The position numbers and the translations under genes were made by a program. Positions 46,554 through 56,976 of a stretch of 64,000 nucleotides of DNA are shown here, piece after piece (within the stretch, counting starts at the first letter, position 1; each line of letters opens with the position of its first letter). The notes beneath the pieces were generated by a model that was given only the letters and a program-made list of their open reading frames with translations, did no database searches and was not told the origin of the DNA. The stretch covers positions 20,275 to 84,274 of the forward strand of contig JASMKH010000007.1 of the NCBI GenBank assembly GCA_030749435.1, in the 5' to 3' direction. This DNA is from Phycisphaerales bacterium (GTDB lineage Bacteria; Planctomycetota; Phycisphaerae; Phycisphaerales; SM1A02).

Positions 46554-46966
46554 GCAGCGAACTTCAGCCCGCGATCACCCTGCCTGCCAAGCCGCTCTTC
46601 GGCGTCGCCCTTGGCGCGCCCGCTGCCATCGCCGCACTTTGGATCGCAATATGCCAATTCGGCTCTTGGGGCGAGAATGCGCTCGGCCCCGGGCTGCTCG
46701 CTATCGGGGTCACGGCAGTGGTATCCGTGACGGTGGTCGTGCTGCTCCGGCCATGGAAACCCAGGCCGATCCTGATGTGGGGCGGGCTGCTCGTAGCGGC
46801 CTCGGCGAGCCGCGTCGTCGGCACCATCGGGGTCTGCCTGCTGCTATACTCCGCGGCTCGCCTGCCGGCGGGCCCCCTGCTCATCGGCGCGCTTGCGGGA
46901 CTCGTTCCCGTGCTCATCGGCGAGACCACAATCGCTGCCCGCCGATTCAAGCGGGAAGTGCATTGA
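46550..46966 (+). CDS. Membrane protein in atpI/atpR position of the ATP synthase cluster
   Basis: 138 residues from GTG 46550, overlapping the previous stop. About four short hydrophobic helices, no polar pore residues of note. By position and size it matches the second small hydrophobic gene (AtpI or AtpR) that precedes atpB in several phyla. Sequence similarity by eye is weak. Confidence 0.65.
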   Translation: MSSELQPAITLPAKPLFGVALGAPAAIAALWIAICQFGSWGENALGPGLLAIGVTAVVSVTVVVLLRPWKPRPILMWGGLLVAASASRVVGTIGVCLLLYSAARLPAGPLLIGALAGLVPVLIGETTIAARRFKREVH

Positions 46967-47032
46967 GCGGCCCCGAACGGCTCTTTCATACAGGTGACTA
47001 TCAGGGATCCGGGTCCCGAGTTCGAACCACCG

Positions 47033-47938
47033 ATGATCCATCTGCTCGCTTCCGACAATCCGATCCACCACGTCGTCGATCAGAAGCTCCCGTGGATTCA
47101 CGACAGCCTGAGCATGCATATGGTCACGCTCGTCGTGGCAGGGCTGGTCGGACTCGCAGCGCTCATGTGGGCCGCAACCGCCATCAAGACCGGACACGAG
47201 GACCTCGGTACCGAGCGGCATCTCACCAAGGGCCGCTTCGCGCAACTCATCGAGGTCATTTCGATGTACCTCATCGAGAACGCCATCCGGCCGATCCTGG
47301 GTGAGGACACGAAACGGTTTCTTCCGTTTCTGCTCTCCCTCTTCTTCTTCATTCTGACCTGCAACCTGCTCGGTCTGGTGCCGACGCTGGACATCCAGCA
47401 TGCCTTCACCGGCCTCCATTCCTCCGTCGACCGCTGGATGTTGTTCGGTGGCACGGCGACCGCCAACCTTGCGGTGACGCTTGGGCTGGCGCTCATGTCG
47501 TTCATCGCCATTCAGTATCAGGGATTCCGCTCACTCGGCGTCAAGGGATGGGCCAGCCACCTCACTGGCGGCGCCCCGCTCTACCTGCTGCCGATCATGC
47601 TTCCGGTCGAATTGCTCGGCCTCTTCATCAAGCCTGTGGCGCTGGCCATTCGTCTGTTCGCCAACATGGTCGCCGGCCACACGCTGATGGCCGTGCTCGC
47701 GTCCTTCGGCACGATGGCCTACGCCAGCACGATGAACTGGCTGACATCGGGCAGCATCTCAGCCGTGTCCATCATCGCGGCGATTCCGATCAGTTTCCTG
47801 GAACTGTTCGTCGCATTCCTTCAAGCGTTCATCTTCATGTTCCTGACGACCGTGTTCATCGGACAGATGACACACCATCACGAGGAGCACGAAGACCATG
47901 ACGAGTCACACGCCACCGAACAGGCCATGGCTCACTAA
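47033..47938 (+). CDS. atpB: ATP synthase F0 subunit a
   Basis: 301 residues from ATG 47033 (MIHLLASD); GTG 46994 adds 13 residues and is possible. The proton-channel helix IKPVALAIRLFANMVAGHTL keeps the essential Arg, and a later helix ends ELFVAFLQAFIFMFLTTVFI. The C-terminal tail is rich in His, Glu and Asp (MTHHHEEHEDHDESH). It forms the stator channel next to the c-ring. Confidence 0.93.
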   Translation: MIHLLASDNPIHHVVDQKLPWIHDSLSMHMVTLVVAGLVGLAALMWAATAIKTGHEDLGTERHLTKGRFAQLIEVISMYLIENAIRPILGEDTKRFLPFLLSLFFFILTCNLLGLVPTLDIQHAFTGLHSSVDRWMLFGGTATANLAVTLGLALMSFIAIQYQGFRSLGVKGWASHLTGGAPLYLLPIMLPVELLGLFIKPVALAIRLFANMVAGHTLMAVLASFGTMAYASTMNWLTSGSISAVSIIAAIPISFLELFVAFLQAFIFMFLTTVFIGQMTHHHEEHEDHDESHATEQAMAH

Positions 47939-48379
<441 letters not shown>

Positions 48380-48395
48380 TCAAGTTCGCATGAGG

Positions 48396-48426
48396 CGTTC
48401 CTTCGGGGTATCCCCCCGGAGGAACG
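48396..48426 (+). promoter_or_regulatory. 13-bp hairpin between atpE and atpF that covers the atpF ribosome site
   Basis: CGTTCCTTCGGGG (48396-48408) pairs along its whole length with CCCCGGAGGAACG (48414-48426), one wobble, with a five-base loop. The GGAGG at 48418-48422, the only ribosome site for atpF at 48430, is inside the stem. No U tract follows. Confidence 0.75.
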
Positions 48427-48429
48427 TGC

Positions 48430-48981
48430 ATGCACTGCTGGAGCGACGCGATGCTGCACATTCTCGCATCCGAGGCGGGGGCCAACCCCGTTCAAGTTGA
48501 GTGGCTGACGCTCGTCACAACGGTCGTCGTCTTTCTGATCTTCTTTGGAGTCGCCGCAGTTCTGGTCTGGCCCAAAATCCTTGCCGGGTTGGACGAGCGG
48601 GATCAGAAGATTCGCGGAGAGATCAAGCGGGCTGAGGCCGCGCGGGCCGAGGCCGCAGAGGCACTTCGCACGCAGGAGGAAGCACTCCGAGCGGCGCGGA
48701 TCGAGTCGAACGAACTGATCGCGAAGGCACGTGCCAGCGCGGAGAAGTCGGCGGCCGACCTTCGGGCCAAGGCGGAGTCCGAACTGACTTCGCTCCGGGC
48801 TCAGGCGCACCGGGAGATCGACACCGCCCGCGAGGCTGCCATCAAGGACATCAACGCTCACGCAGCGGACATCTCGTCGGCGATCGCTGGACGGATTCTC
48901 GAGCGTGAGATTTCAGCCGACGACCAGCGTGATCTGGTTGACCGCACGCTTCAGGAGTTTGCTCAGGCCAACGCCGGCTGA
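48430..48981 (+). CDS. atpF: ATP synthase F0 subunit b
   Basis: 183 residues. One membrane helix at about 27-48 (LVTTVVVFLIFFGVAAVLVW) followed by a long charged helix rich in Ala, Glu and Arg that forms the stator stalk. ATG 48430 is preferred because GGAGG lies seven bases upstream; 48451 is the alternative. Only one b-type gene is present, so the stalk is a homodimer. Confidence 0.93.
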   Translation: MHCWSDAMLHILASEAGANPVQVEWLTLVTTVVVFLIFFGVAAVLVWPKILAGLDERDQKIRGEIKRAEAARAEAAEALRTQEEALRAARIESNELIAKARASAEKSAADLRAKAESELTSLRAQAHREIDTAREAAIKDINAHAADISSAIAGRILEREISADDQRDLVDRTLQEFAQANAG

Positions 48982-48998
48982 GCAATCGAGATTCGACC

Positions 48999-49622
48999 AT
49001 GCCAGCCCAGACCGACACCCTGGCCCGCATCTACGCCCGAAGCCTGTTTGACCTCTCCAACGAGGCTGGCGGCCGTGAGAAGATTCTTGAAGTCGCGGAC
49101 GAGCTGGAGCAGGTGTGCGAACTCGTGCGGAGCGATCCCGCCTTCCGGGAGTATCTCGACTCACCGGTCATCGATACCGCCCGTCGAGCCCTCGGCATCA
49201 GAACGATCTTCGCTGACCGGGTCACCGATCTCGTGCTGCGATTCATGCTCGTCCTGAACACCAATGGCCGAATCGGGCGTGTCGAGTCCATCCACGCCGC
49301 CTTCGACGAAATGGTGCAGGAGGCGTGGGGTCGGATTGAAGTTGATGCGTGGACGGCGACGCCCCTCGATGAAGAGAGCCAACGGTTGCTCAGCAGCAAG
49401 CTGCACGAGATCCTGGGCAAGGAGCCGGTGCTTCATGCATGGACCGATGCATCGCTCATCGGCGGAATCAGAATCCGCATCGGAGACACGCTGGTCGATG
49501 GTTCGGTCGCAGCCAGGTTGAAGCAGTTTGAGCGGGGTCTTCAGGTTCAGGGGAATCGTGTGATTTCCACCACGCCGACCGACTTCATGTCGGTGCCCGA
49601 TCAGGAGGGCCGCTTCTCGTGA
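48999..49622 (+). CDS. atpH: ATP synthase F1 subunit delta
   Basis: 207 residues, a little over the usual 180. The N-terminal helical bundle (TLARIYARSLFDLSNEAGG) and the C-terminal LIGGIRIRIGDTLVDGSVAARLKQF segment are characteristic. It joins the stalk to the top of F1. The stop overlaps the SIMPL gene start (GTGA). Confidence 0.92.
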   Translation: MPAQTDTLARIYARSLFDLSNEAGGREKILEVADELEQVCELVRSDPAFREYLDSPVIDTARRALGIRTIFADRVTDLVLRFMLVLNTNGRIGRVESIHAAFDEMVQEAWGRIEVDAWTATPLDEESQRLLSSKLHEILGKEPVLHAWTDASLIGGIRIRIGDTLVDGSVAARLKQFERGLQVQGNRVISTTPTDFMSVPDQEGRFS

Positions 49623-50383
49623 TCCGCTTCGCCACCCTGTTGACTGCCGTCGTGACCGCGACCTGCGTCGCGGCGCCCTGTACGCTGACAGTCGCTGGCG
49701 ATGCCCGACTGGAGGTTCCGGCCGACCAGTTCTCGCTGACGATCGGTGCCACATCGACCAAGGCGAGTGTTGACCTTGCCCGCGCCGAGGTTGATCGGAC
49801 CATGGCTGCCCTGGTGGAAGTCGTGACCGATCTGGGGCTGACACAGCACGACGAGTGGCACACGGGCCGATACGACATCACGCCGCAGTGGAAACCCCGG
49901 CCGCGGAGCGTCGATGCGACCACGTGGAAGCCTGAAATCGTGGGCTACTCGGTTCGATCGAACCTGTCGATCACATCGACGCGTATGGACATTCCCGGCA
50001 TGCTGGTTGCCAAGGCTGCCGAGGCCGGCGCCAATGACATCGGTTCGCTGCACTTCGCGCTTCGCGACCCGAGAACCAGCCGCCAGCAGGCCATTCGGAA
50101 GGCGGCGCAGTACGCCATTGCCGATGCAACCAGCCTGGCCGATGCATCCAGCGTCGAACTGGTACAGATTCTTCGCTTGACACTTGACGGCGCGAACGCG
50201 GCGCCGCCTCGACCCGTCGAGCATGCGTTCATGGCGGGCTCCGTCGCAATGCGTGCCATGGACAGTGATTCCGCCCCCACCATCAGTGGAGGCATGGTGA
50301 CGGTCACCGCGAGTGTGACCGCCGAGTGGAAGATTGCCCCGAAGAATGGGGCACCAACGCAGCAGTCCGGTTCCACCGACTGA
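49619..50383 (+). CDS. SIMPL (DUF541) domain secreted protein inside the ATP synthase cluster
   Basis: 254 residues. A signal peptide (about 1-19, ending CVAAP) precedes a SIMPL domain: [52 protein letters not shown] and [21 protein letters not shown] proteins such as BP26 form periplasmic ring-like oligomers; the biochemical role is unsettled, with links to oxidative stress. GTG 49619 overlaps the atpH stop, so it is co-translated with F1 subunits, and atpA follows 14 bases after its stop. I know of no reason for such a gene in this operon. Confidence 0.85.
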   Translation: MIRFATLLTAVVTATCVAAPCTLTVAGDARLEVPADQFSLTIGATSTKASVDLARAEVDRTMAALVEVVTDLGLTQHDEWHTGRYDITPQWKPRPRSVDATTWKPEIVGYSVRSNLSITSTRMDIPGMLVAKAAEAGANDIGSLHFALRDPRTSRQQAIRKAAQYAIADATSLADASSVELVQILRLTLDGANAAPPRPVEHAFMAGSVAMRAMDSDSAPTISGGMVTVTASVTAEWKIAPKNGAPTQQSGSTD

Positions 50384-50397
50384 CAGGACACAGACCC

Positions 50398-51951
<1,554 letters not shown>

Positions 51952-51972
51952 GGAACTCTGAGGATCATTCAC

Positions 51973-52005
51973 GACCGGTGGTGCCGCAACGCGGCGCCGC
52001 CGGTC
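51973..52005 (+). terminator. Strong hairpin ending the ATP synthase cluster
   Basis: A 15-bp stem (51973-51987 with 51991-52005; T-G wobbles included) with an AAC loop, 21 bases after the atpA stop. Only a weak T-rich stretch follows, so it may work as a terminator or a 3' stabiliser. Confidence 0.75.
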
Positions 52006-52069
52006 TTCGATTCCAGACCACACCAAAGTCGCAACATCGGGGGGCGGCTCTGCCGATGAAGGAGACACC

Positions 52070-53098
52070 ATGATGGACACCGAGCGATCACTGCTGCATC
52101 CCGCCGTCGAGGCCGTCGCCATCGCCGCCACGGTGACGCGGGCCGTGCAGGCAAGCCGCAACGACATCAGCCAACACGCCAAGGATGACCGCTCTCCGGT
52201 CACCGTCGCCGACTACGCCGCGCAGGCAATCGTGGCGATGGTGCTGGCTGACCGGATCCAGTCGGCGGCAGATCGGCTGGTGGTCGGCGAAGAACACGCC
52301 GCCGCCCTGCGGGGTGACGATCACGCCGCCGTCCGGGAGGCAGTGGTCGCCGTCGTACGTACGTGGCGACCGCACGCAAGTGAAACGGACGTACTGGAAG
52401 CCATCGACTCGTGCAGCCATGACGGCTCGGCTGCTGCGTATTGGACCCTCGATCCCGTGGACGGCACCAAGGGATTTCTGCGAGGGCAGCAGTACGCCAT
52501 TGCCCTCGGCCGCATCCGGCACGGCCAGGTCACGCTCGGCGTGCTCGGGTGCCCGAACCTCCCCATCGACTGCAACGCCTCGTTGACGACCCCCGACGCC
52601 ATGGGGTGCGGGTCGCTCTACGCCGCAGCCCGAGGCGAAGGCGCCTGGGAGTACCCCGACGCCTCACCGGATGCATCACCGATCCGCATCAACTGCACAG
52701 CCTGGACGCAGGATCGCCCCGTCCGGGTCTGCGCGAGTGTCGAAGCAGCGCACTCGAGCCGCTCCGATACCGACACCCTGCTCGCTTCCATCGACGTCAG
52801 GAGTGACCCGGTCCGTCTCGACAGCCAGGCCAAGTATGCGGTGCTCGCCCGAGGGCAGGCCGATGCCTATCTGCGACTGCCGACGAGTGCCGAGTACCGC
52901 GAGAAGATCTGGGACCACGCTGCGGGCTGCATCATCGCAACGGAGGCTGGAGCCGTCGTCACGGACATCTGCGGCAATCCACTCGATTTCGGGCACGGTT
53001 CACGTCTGGAGGAGAATCGTGGCATCATTGCCGCCGCCGCCGGACTTCATCCCACGCTGGTTGAGGCGAGCCGGACCATGGGGCTCTGCCCTTCCTGA
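52070..53098 (+). CDS. 3'(2'),5'-bisphosphate nucleotidase-type phosphatase (CysQ/HAL2 family)
   Basis: 342 residues. Lithium-sensitive phosphatase motifs: DPVDGTKGFLRGQQYAIAL, with the metal-binding D-x-V-D-G-T, and WDHAAGCIIATEAGAVVTDICG near the C-terminus. The 'KGFLRGQQYA' form is typical of HAL2/CysQ-like PAP phosphatases rather than inositol monophosphatase. It recycles 3'-phosphoadenosine 5'-phosphate from sulfate or lipid metabolism. ATG 52070 has GGAG upstream (GAAGGAGACACC). Confidence 0.9.
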   Translation: MMDTERSLLHPAVEAVAIAATVTRAVQASRNDISQHAKDDRSPVTVADYAAQAIVAMVLADRIQSAADRLVVGEEHAAALRGDDHAAVREAVVAVVRTWRPHASETDVLEAIDSCSHDGSAAAYWTLDPVDGTKGFLRGQQYAIALGRIRHGQVTLGVLGCPNLPIDCNASLTTPDAMGCGSLYAAARGEGAWEYPDASPDASPIRINCTAWTQDRPVRVCASVEAAHSSRSDTDTLLASIDVRSDPVRLDSQAKYAVLARGQADAYLRLPTSAEYREKIWDHAAGCIIATEAGAVVTDICGNPLDFGHGSRLEENRGIIAAAAGLHPTLVEASRTMGLCPS

Positions 53099-53114
53099 GT
53101 AAGGACCCTCTCCT

Positions 53115-54932
53115 CTGGACTTCCAAGCCTGGTACACCATCGCCGTTCTGCTGGCCGTCATCGGCTCGCTCGTCTCCAATCGTATGGGGATGGACGTTGC
53201 AATTCTCGGCGGGCTGGCCATGCTCATGGTCGGTGGTGTCGTGGATGTGGCGGATGCCACGTCCGGGTTTGCCTCTCCAGCGGTCCTCATGCTCGCCGGG
53301 CTGTTCATCATTGCAGCAGGACTCGAGCGGACCGGCGCCATCAGCCATTATGCGCGGGGGTTTCTCGGGCACCCGCACACCACACGCGGCGCCCAATGTC
53401 GCCTGATGCTTCCGGTGTCCCTGCTCTCGGCAGTCATGAACAACACGCCGATCGTCGCAATCTGCATTCCGATCGTGCGAGACTGGTCCCGACGGCTTCG
53501 AGTCAGCCCATCCCTCCTGTTCATGCCGCTGAGTTTCGCCGCCATTCTGGGTGGCAAACTGACGCTCATCGGAACGGCCTCCAACATCATCGTGATGGAG
53601 GAGTGGGTCAGTTGGTTCGACTCGGCTGAGTCAGTGTGGGCCAGAGATCTGGGCATGCTTCCCCCCTCCCCGCTCATGCAGTTCCTCGGCGTCGCAGCGA
53701 TCGGCCTGCCATGTCTGGTGGTCGGTATCGGGTTCATTCTGCTGGCAGCCCCCAGACTCCTTCCCATTCGTACGACCGCCCTGGAGCAGACGCCGGACAA
53801 CGCGCGGAACTACCAGGTTGAACTCGTCATACCCCGGCGATCCCCCCTCGCCTCCAAGACGATCGAAGCCGCGGGGCTGCGGCAGCTCCCCGGGCTGTTT
53901 TTGAGTGGCATCGAGCGAGGCGGTGTCCACCTGCCAGCCGTTGAGCCCGACATGACACTTCATGAAGGCGATCGTCTCTCCTTCGTCGGGCTGCTCGAGT
54001 CTGTGCTGGATCTCCGTCGAATCAAGGGACTTGAGCCGGACGACGAGCAAGCGTCGAAACTCGCGGTATCTCGATCCAATCGGACGCTCGTTGAAGCGGC
54101 CGTCTCGGCCAACTCGCCTCTCGTCGGCAAGAGCGTTCGGCAGGCCCGTTTCCGAACGCACTACAACGGTGTCATCCTTGCGGTTCACCGCCAGGGACAG
54201 CGGATCAATGCCAAGATCGGCGACATCGTCTTGAAGCCGGGCGACACCCTGTTGATCGAGACGAACCTGAACTTCCGCCAGCGATGGAAGGAGAGCACTG
54301 ACTTCTTCCTCGTCACCGACGTTCCTGACAGCATTCCAGTCCGGCACAGTCTGGCACCGGTAGCGCTGGCCATTCTGGGAGCGCTGATCGCGCTGCTGAT
54401 CTTCGCGCCGATCAACCGTGTCGCCGCCGTCTGGGGGTGCGCGCTTGCCATGGTGCTCACGCGATGCGTCACCGGGACCGAGGCGCGAAATGGCCTGCAA
54501 CTCAAGGTGTTGCTGGTCATCGCCGGAGCCATCGGCATCGGGAAGACGCTCCACTCGACCGGACTGGCCGAAATCGCGGGGGCAGGCGTCGCACAGTTCG
54601 GATCTGACATGGGTCTGGTGCCGATGCTTCTGGTCGTCTTTCTCACTGGAGCCGTCCTGTCCCAGTTCATCACGACCTATGCCGCTGCCGCGCTTCTCTT
54701 CCCGATCGGCATGACTATCGCCGAGTCACTCCAGCAGAGCCCGGCACCCATCGTCTTCGTGCTGATGCTCGGCGTGGGGTGCAGCTTCATCAGCCCGATC
54801 GGCTATCAGACCAATCTGATGGTCTACGGCCCGGGTGGGTATCGATTCCTCGACTATGCCAGGCTGGGTGTTCCCCTGACGATTCTGCTGGCAGTGCTGT
54901 GCGCCGTGTTGGCTCCCTGGGTGTATGGCTGA
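53115..54932 (+). CDS. SLC13/DASS-family anion transporter with two RCK_C domains
   Basis: 605 residues from CTG 53115. The usual-codon start at 53184 would remove the first helix; the CTG start gives (M)DFQAWYTIAVLLAVIGSLVSNRMG, a normal DASS beginning, with AAGGA nine bases upstream. Membrane halves are split by two TrkA_C domains (about 225-295 and 310-380). Conserved membrane motifs: MNNTPIVAI and GCSFISPIGYQTNLMVYGPG. Likely substrates are sulfate, dicarboxylates or similar anions. PAP phosphatase next door fits a sulfate link, but this is inference. Confidence 0.9.
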   Translation: MDFQAWYTIAVLLAVIGSLVSNRMGMDVAILGGLAMLMVGGVVDVADATSGFASPAVLMLAGLFIIAAGLERTGAISHYARGFLGHPHTTRGAQCRLMLPVSLLSAVMNNTPIVAICIPIVRDWSRRLRVSPSLLFMPLSFAAILGGKLTLIGTASNIIVMEEWVSWFDSAESVWARDLGMLPPSPLMQFLGVAAIGLPCLVVGIGFILLAAPRLLPIRTTALEQTPDNARNYQVELVIPRRSPLASKTIEAAGLRQLPGLFLSGIERGGVHLPAVEPDMTLHEGDRLSFVGLLESVLDLRRIKGLEPDDEQASKLAVSRSNRTLVEAAVSANSPLVGKSVRQARFRTHYNGVILAVHRQGQRINAKIGDIVLKPGDTLLIETNLNFRQRWKESTDFFLVTDVPDSIPVRHSLAPVALAILGALIALLIFAPINRVAAVWGCALAMVLTRCVTGTEARNGLQLKVLLVIAGAIGIGKTLHSTGLAEIAGAGVAQFGSDMGLVPMLLVVFLTGAVLSQFITTYAAAALLFPIGMTIAESLQQSPAPIVFVLMLGVGCSFISPIGYQTNLMVYGPGGYRFLDYARLGVPLTILLAVLCAVLAPWVYG

Positions 54933-55867
54933 TGCCCGCGTCCCAGCGGAGAGGGCGGCGCAGAGGCGGAACGATCCTCGTCCTGGCCGGTTCCGCACTT
55001 ACAGCCGCGTGGCTCATCGGGGTGTTGTGCGGCGACCGATGGTGGTGGAGCCAGTGGTTCCTCTGGCTGACAGGATTGATCCTGATCCCGGGGGGGCTGC
55101 TCCTGTGGGGTGGGCTGTTCCTGCGGCGCAGCCGCTGGCACGCGGCCGCGTTGCTGCTCCCCTTGATAGGCGGAGTCGAGTACGTCGTCCCTCGGTGGAA
55201 CCCGGGTCACTCGCCGGCGACCGGGGGCGTGTCCATTCTCCACTGGACGGCCGGGCCCATCGGTGGGTCCAAGTCGGCCTACGGCGAGTTCATCGTCGGC
55301 GCCGACCCGGACCTCCTGATCGTTGAAGGGGCCCGCCGCGCCGCCTCGACCGACGTCTTCCGATCATGGAGTGCCGCGCGAACGGTATTGTTTCGAGGCC
55401 CATTCCTGATCGCCAGCCGATTCCCGGTCCTGCAGTCTCGCACCATCGCCTGGGCCGATGACATCCTGTTGATCTCGTTCGTGACTGAACTGCCCTCGGG
55501 CGAACCGCTCGACATCCTCATCGTCGATCTGCCCTCGGACCCGGCCCGATCCCGCTGGCTCGTCGTCAACGACCTTCACGCACTGATGACGAAGGTCGAG
55601 TCCGAACCGGACATGATCATCGGCGACTTCAACCTGACCCAGACGAGTTGGCTGTTGACGAAGATCCGTGAGGGGTATGGACCGTTCTGGTCACGGGCTG
55701 GCGTTGGCTGGGGGGGCACCTACCCGCGAGCGTGGCCGTTCTACCGGCTCGATCATGTGTTGACCCCGAAGGGTGAGGGGGCGGTGGCATCCATCACCGT
55801 GATCGACCCGGGATGCGGTCGGCATCGAGCCCAGGTCATCGAGTATGGAGGCGGAGATTCGAGGTGA
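54932..55867 (+). CDS. Membrane-anchored endonuclease/exonuclease/phosphatase-family protein
   Basis: 311 residues. Three N-terminal membrane helices (about 14-85) precede an EEP domain: GEFIVGADPDLLIVEG, IIGDFNLTQTSW with the D-x-N, and RLDHVL near the C-terminus. Family members cleave phosphodiesters of DNA, RNA, lipids or phosphoproteins; the anchored type is often unassigned. TGATG overlap couples it to the transporter gene. Confidence 0.8.
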   Translation: MPASQRRGRRRGGTILVLAGSALTAAWLIGVLCGDRWWWSQWFLWLTGLILIPGGLLLWGGLFLRRSRWHAAALLLPLIGGVEYVVPRWNPGHSPATGGVSILHWTAGPIGGSKSAYGEFIVGADPDLLIVEGARRAASTDVFRSWSAARTVLFRGPFLIASRFPVLQSRTIAWADDILLISFVTELPSGEPLDILIVDLPSDPARSRWLVVNDLHALMTKVESEPDMIIGDFNLTQTSWLLTKIREGYGPFWSRAGVGWGGTYPRAWPFYRLDHVLTPKGEGAVASITVIDPGCGRHRAQVIEYGGGDSR

Positions 55868-55871
55868 GGGA

Positions 55872-56741
55872 TCAGGGATTGCCGTCGCCGTCTGATGCCG
55901 CGGGCTTCCACGGATCGGCGAAGATGCCTCGAATCACCGAGTTGTGGCTGACGATGGAGAAGCCACCGGAGTCTTCGGTCGGCAGCGTGTTGAGCAGCGT
56001 CGGCTTGCTCTTCCACTGCACCGATCCATCTGCTCGGAGCACGTTCATGCCGGTGCGGTGACTCAAATCGCTCCGCCGCCGCATGCCGTCGGTCACGACA
56101 ATCTGCATTGGATCGCGGTCGGCCCGAATCGCGCGTCCGTCTTCGCCCAGATGCCCGAGATAGTGGTAGTTGCCGTAGATGAGGGTTGAAGGTTGAGAAT
56201 CCGGACCGCTCATAGGCGACACCCAATCCTCTTCATACCGTTCGTGCGGATGGACACCCCAGTGGGCCGGGGAGTAGAACACCGATGAATCAGGGACGAG
56301 GCCCTGCGCGAACAGATGCCCGAGCCCGTCCCAACCGGACTTGGCGGTATACCAGCCACTGACTTTCCGGCGACCTCGCTGACCTGGCTTGCGAAGCGTG
56401 GTGTAGGCACCGCCGAGGCCCGCGAGCAGTTCGTCTTCGGTCAACGGTGCATAGGTCCGCATCAACTCGCCGAGGTCCGGTTGTTCGCCTTCCTCGGCAT
56501 TCACAAGAACTCGGCTCTCCGGAAGTCGGCCCCGTCGGTGGCCGGACCACATTTCGAGCCCCTGCCCCAGCGTCCGTTGGTTGCTGGCGCTCAGCACGCG
56601 GTACGTCGTCTGCCGCACGCGGGTCAAGCCGGGCATCAACAGACCGAGCAACACTGAGATGACAGCGATGACGATCATCAGTTCCATCAGACTGAACGCT
56701 CGTCGCCCGGAAAGTCGGTCTGCGATGTGCTGTCTGGGCAT
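55872..56741 (-). CDS. Prepilin-type secreted protein (type II secretion pseudopilin-like)
   Basis: 289 residues. MPRQHIADRLSGRRAFSLMELMIVIAVISVLLGLLM gives a long leader with a prepilin helix and Glu5; the usual Gly before Phe is Ala (RRAFSLMEL). A C-terminal segment resembles the DUF1559/H-x-G type extracellular domain (SHRTGMNVLRADGSVQW) seen in planctomycetes. The other pseudopilin gene is at 28740. Confidence 0.82.
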   Translation of the reverse strand: MPRQHIADRLSGRRAFSLMELMIVIAVISVLLGLLMPGLTRVRQTTYRVLSASNQRTLGQGLEMWSGHRRGRLPESRVLVNAEEGEQPDLGELMRTYAPLTEDELLAGLGGAYTTLRKPGQRGRRKVSGWYTAKSGWDGLGHLFAQGLVPDSSVFYSPAHWGVHPHERYEEDWVSPMSGPDSQPSTLIYGNYHYLGHLGEDGRAIRADRDPMQIVVTDGMRRRSDLSHRTGMNVLRADGSVQWKSKPTLLNTLPTEDSGGFSIVSHNSVIRGIFADPWKPAASDGDGNP

Positions 56742-56838
56742 CGCGTCCTCGCAGGCACTACTCACGACCTCACTCAAATGATGAGGCCACCTTCCAACCA
56801 TAACCGGAAACTCAGGGGTTCCGAAAGTCCGATTTTCC

Positions 56839-56893
56839 ATTCTGGGGCGGAAAACAGCGTTGACGGTCTTGATCCGGGATTCTGGGGCAGAAA
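56839..56893. repeat. 15-bp direct repeats spaced 40 bp apart upstream of the sigma gene
   Basis: ATTCTGGGGCGGAAA (56839-56853) and ATTCTGGGGCAGAAA (56879-56893) match at 14 of 15 positions. Start-to-start spacing is 40 bases, close to four helical turns. A TTGACG box at 56860-56865 lies between them. They look like tandem regulator sites. Confidence 0.6.
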
Positions 56894-56910
56894 GGGGGGG
56901 GGAGACTCTC

Positions 56911-56970
56911 GGGAGGCCGTGGTATCGTGGCGGGCACCCTTGGCCTCCCTCTTGGAGGCCACCAGGAGGA
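56911..56970 (+). promoter_or_regulatory. Competing hairpins over the sigma gene ribosome site
   Basis: GGCCTCC (56942-56948) can pair with GGAGGCC downstream (56954-56960, five-base loop) or with an identical GGAGGCC upstream (56911-56917). Its CCTCC could also pair with the AGGAGGA ribosome site at 56964-56970. These options exclude one another, as in a translational switch. Confidence 0.5.
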
Positions 56971-56976
56971 GACGCT

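Noticed and set aside
47015..47030. GTTCGAACC resembling a tRNA T-loop before atpB
   Set aside because: Flanking bases do not form a T-stem and no cloverleaf or acceptor stem can be built.
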